Assembly: GCA_910588175.1 (NCBI GenBank)
Contig: CAJUQQ010000004.1
Coordinates: 12,251-76,250, forward strand
DNA length: 64,000 nucleotides
DNA from: an uncultured Oscillibacter sp.
GTDB lineage: Bacteria; Bacillota; Clostridia; Oscillospirales; Oscillospiraceae
Direction of reading: 5' to 3'
Numbering within the stretch: position 1 is the stretch's first letter; each line of letters opens with the position of its first letter. Under the pieces are notes generated by a model. It saw only the letters and a list, made by a program, of their open reading frames with translations. It had not been told where the DNA came from and did no database searches. The translations under genes were made by a program, and so were the position numbers. Shown in pieces: positions 26,028-33,308 of this stretch.

Positions 26028-26030
26028 GCA

Positions 26031-26594
26031 TCAGACCCCCAGGCGCACTATTGGCGCATCCTCCAGGCCGGTCCGGTCATGGGTGGCCAGCAGCACCGGC
26101 CTCCCCCCGCCTCTCTCCCGAATCTGCTCCAGGCACCGGGCCCGGCTCTCCCCGTCCAGGCCGGTAAAGGGCTCGTCCAGGGCCAGAGCCTCCGCCGGGG
26201 CCAGCAGAGCCCGGGCCAGGGCCAGCCGCCGTTTCATGCCTCCGGACCAGTTCCGGACAGGCTTGGGGTCCGAAAGCTCCAGCCCCAGCCGGAACAGCAG
26301 CTCTCCCGCCTCCTCTGGGACTTCCCCCAGAACAAAGCGGAGATTTCCGGCGGCGGACAGGTCCTCCAACAGCCGGTTCTCCTGGAATACGGCGGCCCAG
26401 CGGCAGTCCGCCCCCCGGATGCTCCCCCCGTCGGGGCGCTCCAGCCCCAGCAGGAGACGGAGCAGGGTGGTCTTCCCCGTTCCGGAGGGGGCGGAAACGC
26501 AGGTAATCCCCGGCCGAAAGACGGCGGTCAGGTTCGTCAGCACCGGCTTGCCTCCGTAAGACTTGCAGAGCCCTTCCACGCGAATTTCCATCAT
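26031..26594 (-). CDS. ABC transporter ATPase (nitrate/sulfonate/taurine type)
   Basis: A 187-residue ATPase, short for the family (usually 230-260), that energises an importer with the permease and lipoprotein encoded upstream. Walker A is SAPSGTGKTTLLR near residue 36, the Q-loop is VFQENRLLED near 70, the signature WSGGMKRRLALARAL near 118, Walker B ALALDEPFTGLD near 137 and the switch His in LLATHD near 168. The ATG overlaps the permease stop (ATGA). The short C-terminus lacks the usual extra helices but all catalytic motifs are present. The substrate is not evident. Confidence 0.93.
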   Translation of the reverse strand: MMEIRVEGLCKSYGGKPVLTNLTAVFRPGITCVSAPSGTGKTTLLRLLLGLERPDGGSIRGADCRWAAVFQENRLLEDLSAAGNLRFVLGEVPEEAGELLFRLGLELSDPKPVRNWSGGMKRRLALARALLAPAEALALDEPFTGLDGESRARCLEQIRERGGGRPVLLATHDRTGLEDAPIVRLGV

Positions 26595-27346
26595 GGTTCC
26601 GCCTTTCCCGCCAAACCGTCCGCCGCCGCCAGGAACAGCCGTTCAAAGGCCGCCGCCAGAATCAGAATCACGGCGGTCCAGGCAAAAAGGTCCGGGGTTT
26701 GCAGATAGATTTTCGCGGTGTACAGCCGCTCGCCGATGGTTCCCTCCGGGAGGCCGATGACCTCCGCCGCCGCTCCCGCCTTCCAGCAAAGTCCCAGGGC
26801 CAGGGAGGCGGCGGAGCGAAAATAAGGCAGGACTTGGGGCATGTAAATCCCCCGGATCCGCCTCCCCAGAGGAATCCGGTACACCCGGGCCAGCTCCAGG
26901 AGCTTGGGGTCCGTTCCCCGGAGGCCCTCCAGCACGTTGAGGTACACCGGCGGGAAAACCATCAGCGCCGAGATAAACAGGGACAAGGAGCGGGCATCCA
27001 GCCATACCAGGGACAGGATGATGAAGGAGGCCACCGGGGTGGCCTTCACCGCCGCCACCGGAGGAGCCAGCAGCTCTTGCAGCCAGGGCCTTCCCGCCGC
27101 CAAAGCCGCCAGCAGCAGGGCCAGCCCGCAGGAGAGGAGGAAGCCGCCGAAGATGCGGGCGGAGGAGTTCCCCACCGCCCTCCAGAACACAGGGGACGGC
27201 AGCAGCTCCAGAAGGCGGAGGACCGCCTGAACCGGCGAGGCCAGCAGCAGTCCCCCGCCGGGGACCGCCGCCGCAAGGGCCATGCTCCCCCCCTGCCAGA
27301 CCAGCAGCCAGAGGGCCACGGACCAGGGACGGAGCTTAGGGGACAT
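26591..27346 (-). CDS. ABC transporter permease (TauC/SsuC-like)
   Basis: A 251-residue inner-membrane permease starting MSPKLRPWSVALWLLVWQGG at ATG 27346, which overlaps the end of the lipoprotein gene by 11 bases. About six membrane segments are visible, with the typical coupling region EGLRGTDPKLLELARVYRIP followed by GIYMPQVLPYFRSAASLALG and KAGAAAEVIGLPEGTIG. This is the BPD_transp_1 fold used by nitrate, sulfonate, taurine and pyrimidine importers. The upstream reading extension to 27553 is a shadow of the lipoprotein gene. Confidence 0.92.
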   Translation of the reverse strand: MSPKLRPWSVALWLLVWQGGSMALAAAVPGGGLLLASPVQAVLRLLELLPSPVFWRAVGNSSARIFGGFLLSCGLALLLAALAAGRPWLQELLAPPVAAVKATPVASFIILSLVWLDARSLSLFISALMVFPPVYLNVLEGLRGTDPKLLELARVYRIPLGRRIRGIYMPQVLPYFRSAASLALGLCWKAGAAAEVIGLPEGTIGERLYTAKIYLQTPDLFAWTAVILILAAAFERLFLAAADGLAGKAEP

Positions 27347-28385
27347 AGTAAAAGCCGTCCTCGGGCAGCCGGCCGCCCACGGACTCCGGGTTTGCTTCCG
27401 CCAGCACGGACAGGTATCCGGAGAGCTTCTCCCGCATCTCCTCTCCGGTGAGGCAGACGATGTTGCAGTGGGGCAGGGCCTTTTCCGCGACGGCAGGGCT
27501 TTCGATGATGCCGTTGGCGGCCACCAGCTCCGCCGCTTCGGCGGTGTTTTCATTTACCCACTCCACAGATCTGGCGTATTCTATCAAGAACTTCTCCACC
27601 AGCTCCGGGCGCTCCTCCACCAACTCCCGCCGGGCCACCGCCACGCCGGTAATCATGGCGGAGCCGTTGTCCAGCGCGTCCCACTCTTCCGTCAGGTCCA
27701 GGGCCACCCGGAGCTTTTCCAGCTTCCCCTGGGCCACGGTGACGAAGGGCTGGGGCAGCAGGGCGATGTCCGCCGTTCCCGCCGCCAGAGCGGCGACGCA
27801 TTCGGCGTGCTCGGACTTCCAGTCGACGGTCATGTCCTGATCCGGGTCCAGGCCGTTCTGCTCCAGGAGATAGCGGAGGCCGAACTCCGGAGTCGACCCT
27901 TTCCCGGCAGCGACGATGGTTTTGCCCTTGAGGTCCGCCATGGACTGAACGCTCTCCCCGCCGTTCTCCACAATGTAGAGGACCCCCAGGGTGTTCACCG
28001 CCAGGGTGACAAGCTGGCCCTCCGTTTTGTTGTAAAGAACCGCTGCCAGGTTGGCGGGAACGCAGATGATGTCCAGCTCTCCTTTGATGAGCTTAGGGGT
28101 CAGCTCGTCGGCGGAGCCCGCCAGCGTATAGCGGTTAACGCCGTCATCCGACATCATGCGGACCATGCCCATGGCGGTGGGGCCCTTCAGCGCCCCCACC
28201 CGCAGGGCGGAAACCTCCGGCGGCGCTTCCTCCGGGCTCTCCGGGGCGGTTTCGGAGGCCGGTTCCTCTGCCGGGTTGGAGCCGCCCACCACTTGAGTGG
28301 GGCCGTCGTCGCTGCGAATCACGCCGCAAGCGGAAAGGGCCAGCAGCAGGGCTAAGGCAAGGGCAAGGGTCTTCAAGGCTTTCAT
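27336..28385 (-). CDS. ABC transporter substrate-binding lipoprotein (NMT1/THI5-like)
   Basis: A 349-residue lipoprotein starting MKALKTLALALALLLALSAC at ATG 28385 with GGGAGG upstream. The lipobox is ALSAC, with Cys near residue 20. After a Pro/Glu-rich linker (about 35-58) comes a type 2 periplasmic-binding domain with segments LRVGALKGPTAMGMVRMMSD, ELDIICVPANLAAVLYNKTE, LKGKTIVAAGKGSTPEFGLR and DIALLPQPFVTVAQGK. These are typical of NMT1/THI5 and SsuA-type proteins that bind small aromatic or sulfonate ligands. The neighbour is a hydrogenase-type regulator and the operon has a structured leader, but neither identifies the ligand. Confidence 0.9.
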   Translation of the reverse strand: MKALKTLALALALLLALSACGVIRSDDGPTQVVGGSNPAEEPASETAPESPEEAPPEVSALRVGALKGPTAMGMVRMMSDDGVNRYTLAGSADELTPKLIKGELDIICVPANLAAVLYNKTEGQLVTLAVNTLGVLYIVENGGESVQSMADLKGKTIVAAGKGSTPEFGLRYLLEQNGLDPDQDMTVDWKSEHAECVAALAAGTADIALLPQPFVTVAQGKLEKLRVALDLTEEWDALDNGSAMITGVAVARRELVEERPELVEKFLIEYARSVEWVNENTAEAAELVAANGIIESPAVAEKALPHCNIVCLTGEEMREKLSGYLSVLAEANPESVGGRLPEDGFYYVP

Positions 28386-28424
28386 CCGTTGTTTCCTCCC
28401 ATAATGTGTTCTTTTATGCAACGT

Positions 28425-28676
28425 TCAGGCATTTTCAGGGGCGTAAACGGTCTTCGCCGTCACGCCGGGCAGCCGGCCAATTTTCCCGGACAGGGCCGAA
28501 ATCACATCCGCCGGGGCGTCCAGGGCCACGCTGATCAGGCGCATCCCCCGCTCCCGGCAGGGTACTCCCATCCGCCCGATGACGGCGCGCTCATACTGGT
28601 GCAGCAGGGCGTTCAGTGCCGCCACGGAGTCCGCCTCCCGGACGATGACCGCCAGGACGGCAACGCGGGTCTCCAT
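28425..28676 (-). CDS. TM1266-family putative iron-only hydrogenase regulator
   Basis: An 83-residue protein with an ACT/ferredoxin-like fold, starting METRVAVLAVIVREADSVAA with GGAGGG upstream. The conserved core reads YERAVIGRMGVPCRERGMRL, LDAPADVISALSGKIG and LPGVTAKTVYA, which match the TM1266 family often found with FeFe hydrogenase maturation genes. Here it leads an ABC importer operon instead, 39 bases before the lipoprotein gene. It is preceded by an intrinsic terminator 27 bases upstream and a structured leader. Its molecular function is not established in general; a ligand-sensing role is an inference from the ACT-like fold. Confidence 0.85.
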   Translation of the reverse strand: METRVAVLAVIVREADSVAALNALLHQYERAVIGRMGVPCRERGMRLISVALDAPADVISALSGKIGRLPGVTAKTVYAPENA

Positions 28677-28702
28677 ACAACATCCCTCCTTCTTGGAAAC
28701 AT

Positions 28703-28734
28703 AAAAAGCCCCCCTGCCGGCAGGCAGAGGGGGC
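28703..28734 (-). terminator. Intrinsic terminator in the leader of the TM1266/ABC operon
   Basis: On the minus strand GCCCCCTCTGCC (28723-28734) pairs with GGCAGGGGGGC (28708-28718), followed by TTTTT (28703-28707). It lies downstream of a sigma-A promoter and just before the first gene, so it would act as a premature terminator (attenuator). Confidence 0.85.
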
Positions 28735-28885
28735 GTGAACGATCACGGCAGGACCCGGAGAAGCCTCTCCCCGCGTCCCTCTCTCTCCTCTTACGGCTCG
28801 GAACCACTTTGCCGCCAGACCGACAGATCTATCAGATATTATATCCAAGTTCTCCGGTCAGAACACACTTTCCGGGAACAGGGCC
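28735..28885 (-). ncRNA. Structured leader RNA, candidate riboswitch of unidentified class
   Basis: Between the predicted transcription start (near 28885) and the leader terminator lie about 150 bases with several pairing segments. On the minus strand GACCG (28855-28859) pairs with CGGTC (28818-28822) and encloses a GATATAATATC hairpin (28835-28845); a CGGC/GCCG stem is near 28794-28815; and an imperfect GGGAC...GGTCC stem is near 28751-28780. An AGAGAGAGGG run could compete with the CCCCCTCT arm of the terminator. I could not match it to TPP, T-box, SAM, ZTP, guanidine or fluoride consensus from memory. Confidence 0.5.
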
Positions 28886-28891
28886 GGGATG

Positions 28892-28920
28892 ATGATACCA
28901 TGGAAAGAGCTGGGTGTCAA
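28892..28920 (-). promoter_or_regulatory. Sigma-A promoter of the TM1266/ABC operon
   Basis: On the minus strand a perfect TTGACA (28915-28920) and TATCAT (28892-28897) are separated by 17 bases. The start point would be about 210 bases upstream of the first ATG, leaving a long leader. Confidence 0.85.
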
Positions 28921-28965
28921 GAAGAGGACCGTTTGCCCGCCCATAAAACCGCAGGGCTTTCCCCC

Positions 28966-30141
28966 TCACTCGTGGTCCAGGTAATCCAGCACCTCCACAG
29001 CCTCGCCGCCCCGGAGGTAGACCCGGGGCACCCGGCGGGCCACGGCGCAGAGGAGTTCATAGGAAATGGTCCCGGCCTTTTCCGCCGCCTGGGCAAAGCC
29101 GTCCGCCGGAGCGGCCCCCAGGAGCGTCACCTCGTCCCCGGCGGAGACCTCCGGCGCCTGGGAGGCGTCCAGGACGATCTGATCCATGCTCACCCGTCCG
29201 ATCACCGGGGCGGGATGGCCGTGAATGGAGGCCGTACCCAAGTTGGACAGGCACCGGGGGTAGCCGTCGGCGTAGCCGCAGCAGACCGTGGCGGCCCGTA
29301 GGGGCCGGTCCGCCGTATAGGTCCGGCCATAGCCCACGCAGTCCCCGGGGGCCAGCTCCTTCACCTGGCTGACCACGGTTTTCAGCTCCATCACAGGCCG
29401 GAGACCGGGGAAGGTCACCTGGGCGCTGGGGTCCTGGCCGTAGAGGATCACCCCGGCCCGGACCATATCGCCGCTCCAGTCCGGGTGGGCCGTGAGGCCT
29501 GCGGAGTTGGAGCAGTGGACCATGTCCAGCGGACCCGCCGCCTCCAGCCGCTCCACCACCCGGCGGAAAAGGGCATACTGTCCCTCGGTATAGCGGAGGT
29601 CCTCCTCCGACAGGGAGTCCGCCACGGGGAAGTGCTGGAACGCGCCGGTGATGGAAAGCCCTTTGAGCCTCCGGCACTCCAGGAGGCCGGACACCGCCCC
29701 CTCAAAGTCCCGGCAGGCCCCGAAGCCGATGCGGCCCATGCCGGTGTCGATCTTCAAATGACCTTCCACCGTCACTCCGGCGGACTCCGCCGCCCGGGAC
29801 AGAGCCCGGGCATATTCCAGGCTGTAAACCGCCTGGGTGATTCCCTCCTCCGCCAGCGTCCCGGCGCACGCCGGGCGGGTCATGCCCAGAATCAAAATGG
29901 GCCGGTTCACGCCGCTGCGGCGCAGGTGCCGGGCCTCCGCCAGAGAGCTGACGGCAAACCACGCCGCTCCCGCCTCCGCCAGAGTCCGGGCGGCCATGCG
30001 GTCCCCGTGGCCGTAAGCGTCGGCCTTCACCACGGCGCAGACCGCGGCGGGGGCCGCCTTTTTCTGAATCAGGCGGAAGTTGCGGACCAGGGCGTCCAGG
30101 TCGATCTCCGCCCAGCAGTGGGCGTCAAAGGCTGTTGTCAT
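28966..30141 (-). CDS. alr: Alanine racemase
   Basis: Alr interconverts L- and D-alanine with PLP, supplying D-Ala for peptidoglycan. The start is ATG at 30141 (MTTAFDAHCWAEIDLDALVR), with GGAGG 7 bases upstream, giving 391 residues. The PLP lysine is in AVCAVVKADAYGHG near residue 36, and the second catalytic residue is the Tyr in CVGYGRTYTADRP near 262. Other family segments are KIDTGMGRIGF, VHCSNSAGL and CCGYADGYPR. It appears monocistronic, with its own promoter at 30176-30204. Confidence 0.97.
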   Translation of the reverse strand: MTTAFDAHCWAEIDLDALVRNFRLIQKKAAPAAVCAVVKADAYGHGDRMAARTLAEAGAAWFAVSSLAEARHLRRSGVNRPILILGMTRPACAGTLAEEGITQAVYSLEYARALSRAAESAGVTVEGHLKIDTGMGRIGFGACRDFEGAVSGLLECRRLKGLSITGAFQHFPVADSLSEEDLRYTEGQYALFRRVVERLEAAGPLDMVHCSNSAGLTAHPDWSGDMVRAGVILYGQDPSAQVTFPGLRPVMELKTVVSQVKELAPGDCVGYGRTYTADRPLRAATVCCGYADGYPRCLSNLGTASIHGHPAPVIGRVSMDQIVLDASQAPEVSAGDEVTLLGAAPADGFAQAAEKAGTISYELLCAVARRVPRVYLRGGEAVEVLDYLDHE

Positions 30142-30175
30142 AGGGGGTCCTCCAGTCTGTTGGGATACGCGGAAT

Positions 30176-30204
30176 ATCTTACTCCGTTTCCCCCCGGGAG
30201 GCAA
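30176..30204 (-). promoter_or_regulatory. Candidate sigma-A promoter for alr
   Basis: On the minus strand TTGCCT (30199-30204) and TAAGAT (30176-30181) with a 17-base spacer, about 35 bases upstream of the alr start. Confidence 0.5.
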
Positions 30205-30292
30205 CGGCGTTCTCTGCTCAGTAACAGGCGTTTTGTGCGTCTCAAGGCCTGTCTCCAATCTTCCCGCCCGCGTTGAAATCGAAAACAGGCTC

Positions 30293-30748
30293 TCAGGTCC
30301 GCCATTTCTCCATCCGGTAATTGGTCAGGGCCACCCCGTGCCGGAGCTCCTGCTGCTCCCAGGCCACCTCATAGCCCCGCTCCTCAAAAAACGGCCTGGC
30401 CGTGATGGAGGCGTGCGTCACGATCCGCTCCGCGTTGACAACCTCCTCCAAGGCGTCGCAGAGGGCGGTGGCCACGCCCTGCCGCTGGTAGTCCTTATGA
30501 ACGTACAGCCGGTCCAGGTAGCCCGAGGGGTCGATGTCCCCGAAGCCGACAATCTCCCCCTCCTCCTCCGCCACAAAGGCGGCGTGCTGGGCCAGCGAGC
30601 GGCCCCATTCCGCCAGGTCCACCCGGCCGTCCGCCCAGGCGTTCAGCTGTTCCGGCGTGTAGTCCTTGGCATTGACCGTATGCACCGTGTCATAAAATAA
30701 TTCCACAATCTCCCGGAGGTCGGAGGAGTGGTACTCTCGAATCGTCAT
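30293..30748 (-). CDS. GNAT-family N-acetyltransferase
   Basis: A 151-residue protein starting MTIREYHSSDLREIVELFYD. The acetyl-CoA binding region is YLDRLYVHKDYQRQGVATAL (about residues 78-97), with the Q-R-Q-G-V-A core of motif A. Motif B-like ITARPFFEERGYEVAWEQQE follows, and the end is LTNYRMEKW. This matches YafP/YiiD-like small GNAT enzymes with an N-terminal AWADGRVDLAEW segment. The ATG overlaps the threonine synthase stop (ATGA), so the two are co-translated. The substrate is unknown. Confidence 0.88.
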   Translation of the reverse strand: MTIREYHSSDLREIVELFYDTVHTVNAKDYTPEQLNAWADGRVDLAEWGRSLAQHAAFVAEEEGEIVGFGDIDPSGYLDRLYVHKDYQRQGVATALCDALEEVVNAERIVTHASITARPFFEERGYEVAWEQQELRHGVALTNYRMEKWRT

Positions 30749-31992
30749 ACTTTATCCGTCCGGATTCCCTTTTCCGCAAACGCGGCCAGCAGCCGGTCCA
30801 TATCCCCGGGAATGGTGATGGGCTCACCGCAGGCGGCGATGGCGTTGGCCACGTCCTTGAGGCCGTTGCCCGTCACCACGGAGACTATGGTGTCGTTTTT
30901 GCCGATTTTACCCGCCTCACAAAGCTTCTTCACCCCCGCCGTGCCGGTAACCCCGGCGGGCTCGCCGAAGACGCCGCAGGTCCGCCCGAGAAGCTGCTGT
31001 GCGTCCATAATCTCCTGGTCCGTGACGTTCACCGTCAGTCCGTTGGACTCCCGGATGGCCATCAGGGCCTTGTCCGCGTTTCGGGGTACGCCCACGGCGA
31101 TGGAGTCCGCCAGGGTGTTCTCCTCCATGGGCTCCCAGGGTGTGTCCGTCTCAATGGCCCGGTTCAGCGGGCAGCAGCCCGCCGCCTGGGCGGAGATGAG
31201 CCGGGGCAGGCGGCTGATGAAACCGATGGCGTACAGGTCTTTAAGCCCCTTCCACAGCCCCGCGATGGTGCAGCCGTCCCCCACGGAGATGGCAATATAA
31301 TCCGGAACCTCCCAGTTCAGCTGCTCCATGATCTCCAGGGCCACGGTCTTCTTGCCCTCGGAGAGGTAGGGGTTGATGGCGGCGTTCCGGTTGTACCAGC
31401 CCCATCTGCCGATCGCGGCCTTGCTCAGCTCAAAGGTCTCCTCATAGCTGCCCTGCACGGAAATCACCGTGGCTCCGAAGGTCATCAGCTGGGCCACCTT
31501 TCCCTTGGGGGCCCGGGAGGGCACAAAAATGTAGGTGGACAGCCCCGCCGCCGCCGCGTTTCCCGCGAGAGACGAGGCGGCGTTGCCGGTGGAGGAGCAG
31601 GCGATCACCTTTGCCCCCGCCTCCCGGGCCTTGGCCACGGCCATGGCGCTGGCCCGGTCCTTTAAGGAGGCGGTAGGATTCTGTCCGTCGTCCTTTACAA
31701 ACAGGCGGCCCAAGCCCAGCCGCTCCGCCAGCCGGGGCTCCTCATAGAGGGGGGACCAGCCCACCCGGAGGGGCGTGGGGGCGGTGTCCTCCTCAATGGG
31801 CAGCAGCTCCCGGTAGCGCCACATCGACCGCTCCGCCCGGTTTGCCAGGGTTTTCTTCGTCAGCCGGGATTTGATATAGTCGTAATCATAGGTAATATCC
31901 AAAATGCCGCCGCACTCGCAGACGGTCAGGTCCGGCACGGCCTCGTAGGTTCTGCCGCAACGGACGCATTTGCCGTATGTTACATGTCGCAT
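30745..31992 (-). CDS. thrC: Threonine synthase
   Basis: ThrC converts O-phosphohomoserine to threonine with PLP. The start is ATG at 31992 (MRHVTYGKCVRCGRTYEAVP), giving 415 residues. The N-terminus carries a zinc-ribbon-like CVRCGRTY...VCECGG motif seen in one ThrC class. The PLP lysine is in DDGQNPTASLKDRASAMA near residue 98, followed by ACSSTGNAASSLAGNAAAAG and the C-terminal GVFGEPAGVTG and VVTGNGLKD phosphate-binding segments. It has its own promoter at 32023-32051 and is divergent from the DHH gene. Confidence 0.95.
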   Translation of the reverse strand: MRHVTYGKCVRCGRTYEAVPDLTVCECGGILDITYDYDYIKSRLTKKTLANRAERSMWRYRELLPIEEDTAPTPLRVGWSPLYEEPRLAERLGLGRLFVKDDGQNPTASLKDRASAMAVAKAREAGAKVIACSSTGNAASSLAGNAAAAGLSTYIFVPSRAPKGKVAQLMTFGATVISVQGSYEETFELSKAAIGRWGWYNRNAAINPYLSEGKKTVALEIMEQLNWEVPDYIAISVGDGCTIAGLWKGLKDLYAIGFISRLPRLISAQAAGCCPLNRAIETDTPWEPMEENTLADSIAVGVPRNADKALMAIRESNGLTVNVTDQEIMDAQQLLGRTCGVFGEPAGVTGTAGVKKLCEAGKIGKNDTIVSVVTGNGLKDVANAIAACGEPITIPGDMDRLLAAFAEKGIRTDKV

Positions 31993-32022
31993 GATCCTGC
32001 TCCTCTCCTTGTGGATGGCTCC

Positions 32023-32051
32023 ATCATAGCAAATCAGCCGGTCCTTGTCAA
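32023..32051 (-). promoter_or_regulatory. Sigma-A promoter for thrC
   Basis: On the minus strand TTGACA (32046-32051) and TATGAT (32023-32028) with a 17-base spacer, about 31 bases upstream of the thrC start. Confidence 0.8.
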
Positions 32052-32090
32052 ACGAAAAGACTGCCCCGGGGCCGCCGCCGGGCGGCGTCG

Positions 32091-32119
32091 TTGCAAAGGA
32101 TGTCAAAGGGTGGTATAAT
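32091..32119 (+). promoter_or_regulatory. Sigma-A promoter for the DHH phosphoesterase gene
   Basis: TTGCAA (32091-32096) and a perfect TATAAT (32114-32119) with a 17-base spacer, about 50 bases before the start codon. It is divergent from the thrC promoter. Confidence 0.8.
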
Positions 32120-32174
32120 GGGGTTTCCAGACCGGCGGAACCGGGCTGAACTTCGGAAAGGGAGCTTCCACGTG

Positions 32175-33155
32175 ATGAACAGATTAAACGACCTCCTCCC
32201 GCTGTGCCGGGGACACCGCGTGTACATCCAGACCCACAATTTCCCGGACCCGGACGCGATTGCCTCGGCCTTTGGGCTTCAAAAGCTGCTGGCCGTTTAC
32301 GGCGTGGAGGCTACCCTCTGCTACGACGGGAAAATCGACCGGCTGGGCGCCTCCAAAATGCTGGACACCTTTCATATTCAAATGTTCCCCTACGCGGACC
32401 TGGCCGCGGACATGCGGGAAACGGACCGGATTATCTGCGTGGATACGCAGAAAAACGCGGGAAACGTGACGGATCTGACCGGCGACGAGGTGGCCTGCAT
32501 CGACCATCACCCCACCTTCGTCCCGGTGGAGTACCGGTATCGGGACATCCGCAGAACCGGAGCCTGCGCCACGCTGATCGCGGAGTATTACGCCGCGTCG
32601 GGAAACATACCGGACAGCGACGCCGCCACAGCGCTGCTCTACGGAATCAAAATGGATACCCTGAACCTTACGCGGGGGGCCACCGCGCTGGACATCGAAA
32701 TGCTGGGCTTCCTGTTTCCATACAGCGATCCGGATACGGAGGCTGGTCTGGAGCGGAACAACATGGAATTTGCCGACCTGAAAGCCTATGGGACGGCGAT
32801 TCAAAACATTGAGCTCTACGACAAGACCGGTTTTTCCCGCGTCCCCTTCCCCTGCCCCGACGCCCTGATCGCCATCCTGTCGGATTTTATCCTCACCCTG
32901 ATTGAGGTAGAGGTAGCCGTCGTGGCCTCCTTTCGGGAGGACGGCGTGAAGCTGTCCGTCCGCTCGGAGGACCCGAACGTCCACGCCGGGGACCTGCTGC
33001 ACGAGGCGCTGCGGGACATCGGAAGCGGGGGCGGCCACGCCTTTATGGGCGGCGGCTTCATCGGCGCGGAGCGCCTGCCGGAGCTGGGAAACTACCCATG
33101 GGCCCGGATCCGGGAGCTGTTTTTAGCCGTTCTGGCAAAACACGGGCGGGCATAA
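32175..33155 (+). CDS. DHH/DHHA1-family phosphoesterase (NrnA-like)
   Basis: A 326-residue protein starting MNRLNDLLPLCRGHRVYIQT at ATG 32175, with AAGGGAG upstream; a GTG directly before is an alternative. The DHH domain shows HNFPDPDAIAS near residue 20, a CVDTQ Asp near 83 and the signature CIDHHPTF near 104. The DHHA1 part ends with GSGGGHAFMGGGFIG near 290. These are Mn-dependent phosphatases acting on nanoRNA, pAp or cyclic-dinucleotide products; the short stand-alone form without membrane or PAS domains is closest to NrnA. The exact substrate is not determinable here. Confidence 0.88.
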   Translation: MNRLNDLLPLCRGHRVYIQTHNFPDPDAIASAFGLQKLLAVYGVEATLCYDGKIDRLGASKMLDTFHIQMFPYADLAADMRETDRIICVDTQKNAGNVTDLTGDEVACIDHHPTFVPVEYRYRDIRRTGACATLIAEYYAASGNIPDSDAATALLYGIKMDTLNLTRGATALDIEMLGFLFPYSDPDTEAGLERNNMEFADLKAYGTAIQNIELYDKTGFSRVPFPCPDALIAILSDFILTLIEVEVAVVASFREDGVKLSVRSEDPNVHAGDLLHEALRDIGSGGGHAFMGGGFIGAERLPELGNYPWARIRELFLAVLAKHGRA

Positions 33156-33230
33156 GGACGGCTTCAGCCGCAAGCGAAAAAACAGACAAAATCCAGGACC
33201 GCCGCCGCTGATTTTTGTTGCCTATCCTTC

Positions 33231-33259
33231 TTGACGATTTCAGCGGGGGATGTTATCTT
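33231..33259 (+). promoter_or_regulatory. Sigma-A promoter for the antiporter gene
   Basis: TTGACG (33231-33236) and TATCTT (33254-33259) with a 17-base spacer. The expected transcription start near 33266 rules out translation starts upstream of it. Confidence 0.7.
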
Positions 33260-33308
33260 ACCTTCATCCTACGTCACGTATATGGAAATAGAATCGAGGT
33301 CATTTCAT

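Noticed and set aside
28790..28815. T-box antiterminator in the TM1266 operon leader
   Set aside because: AAAGTGGTTCCGAG matches the T-box consensus at 10 of 14 positions by my count, but it lies about 60 bases before the terminator arm rather than beside it, and no specifier-loop elements were seen.
28735..28885. TPP riboswitch, expected for an NMT1/THI5-like importer
   Set aside because: Neither the CUGAGA nor the ACCUGAUCUGG-type conserved segments are present in the leader.
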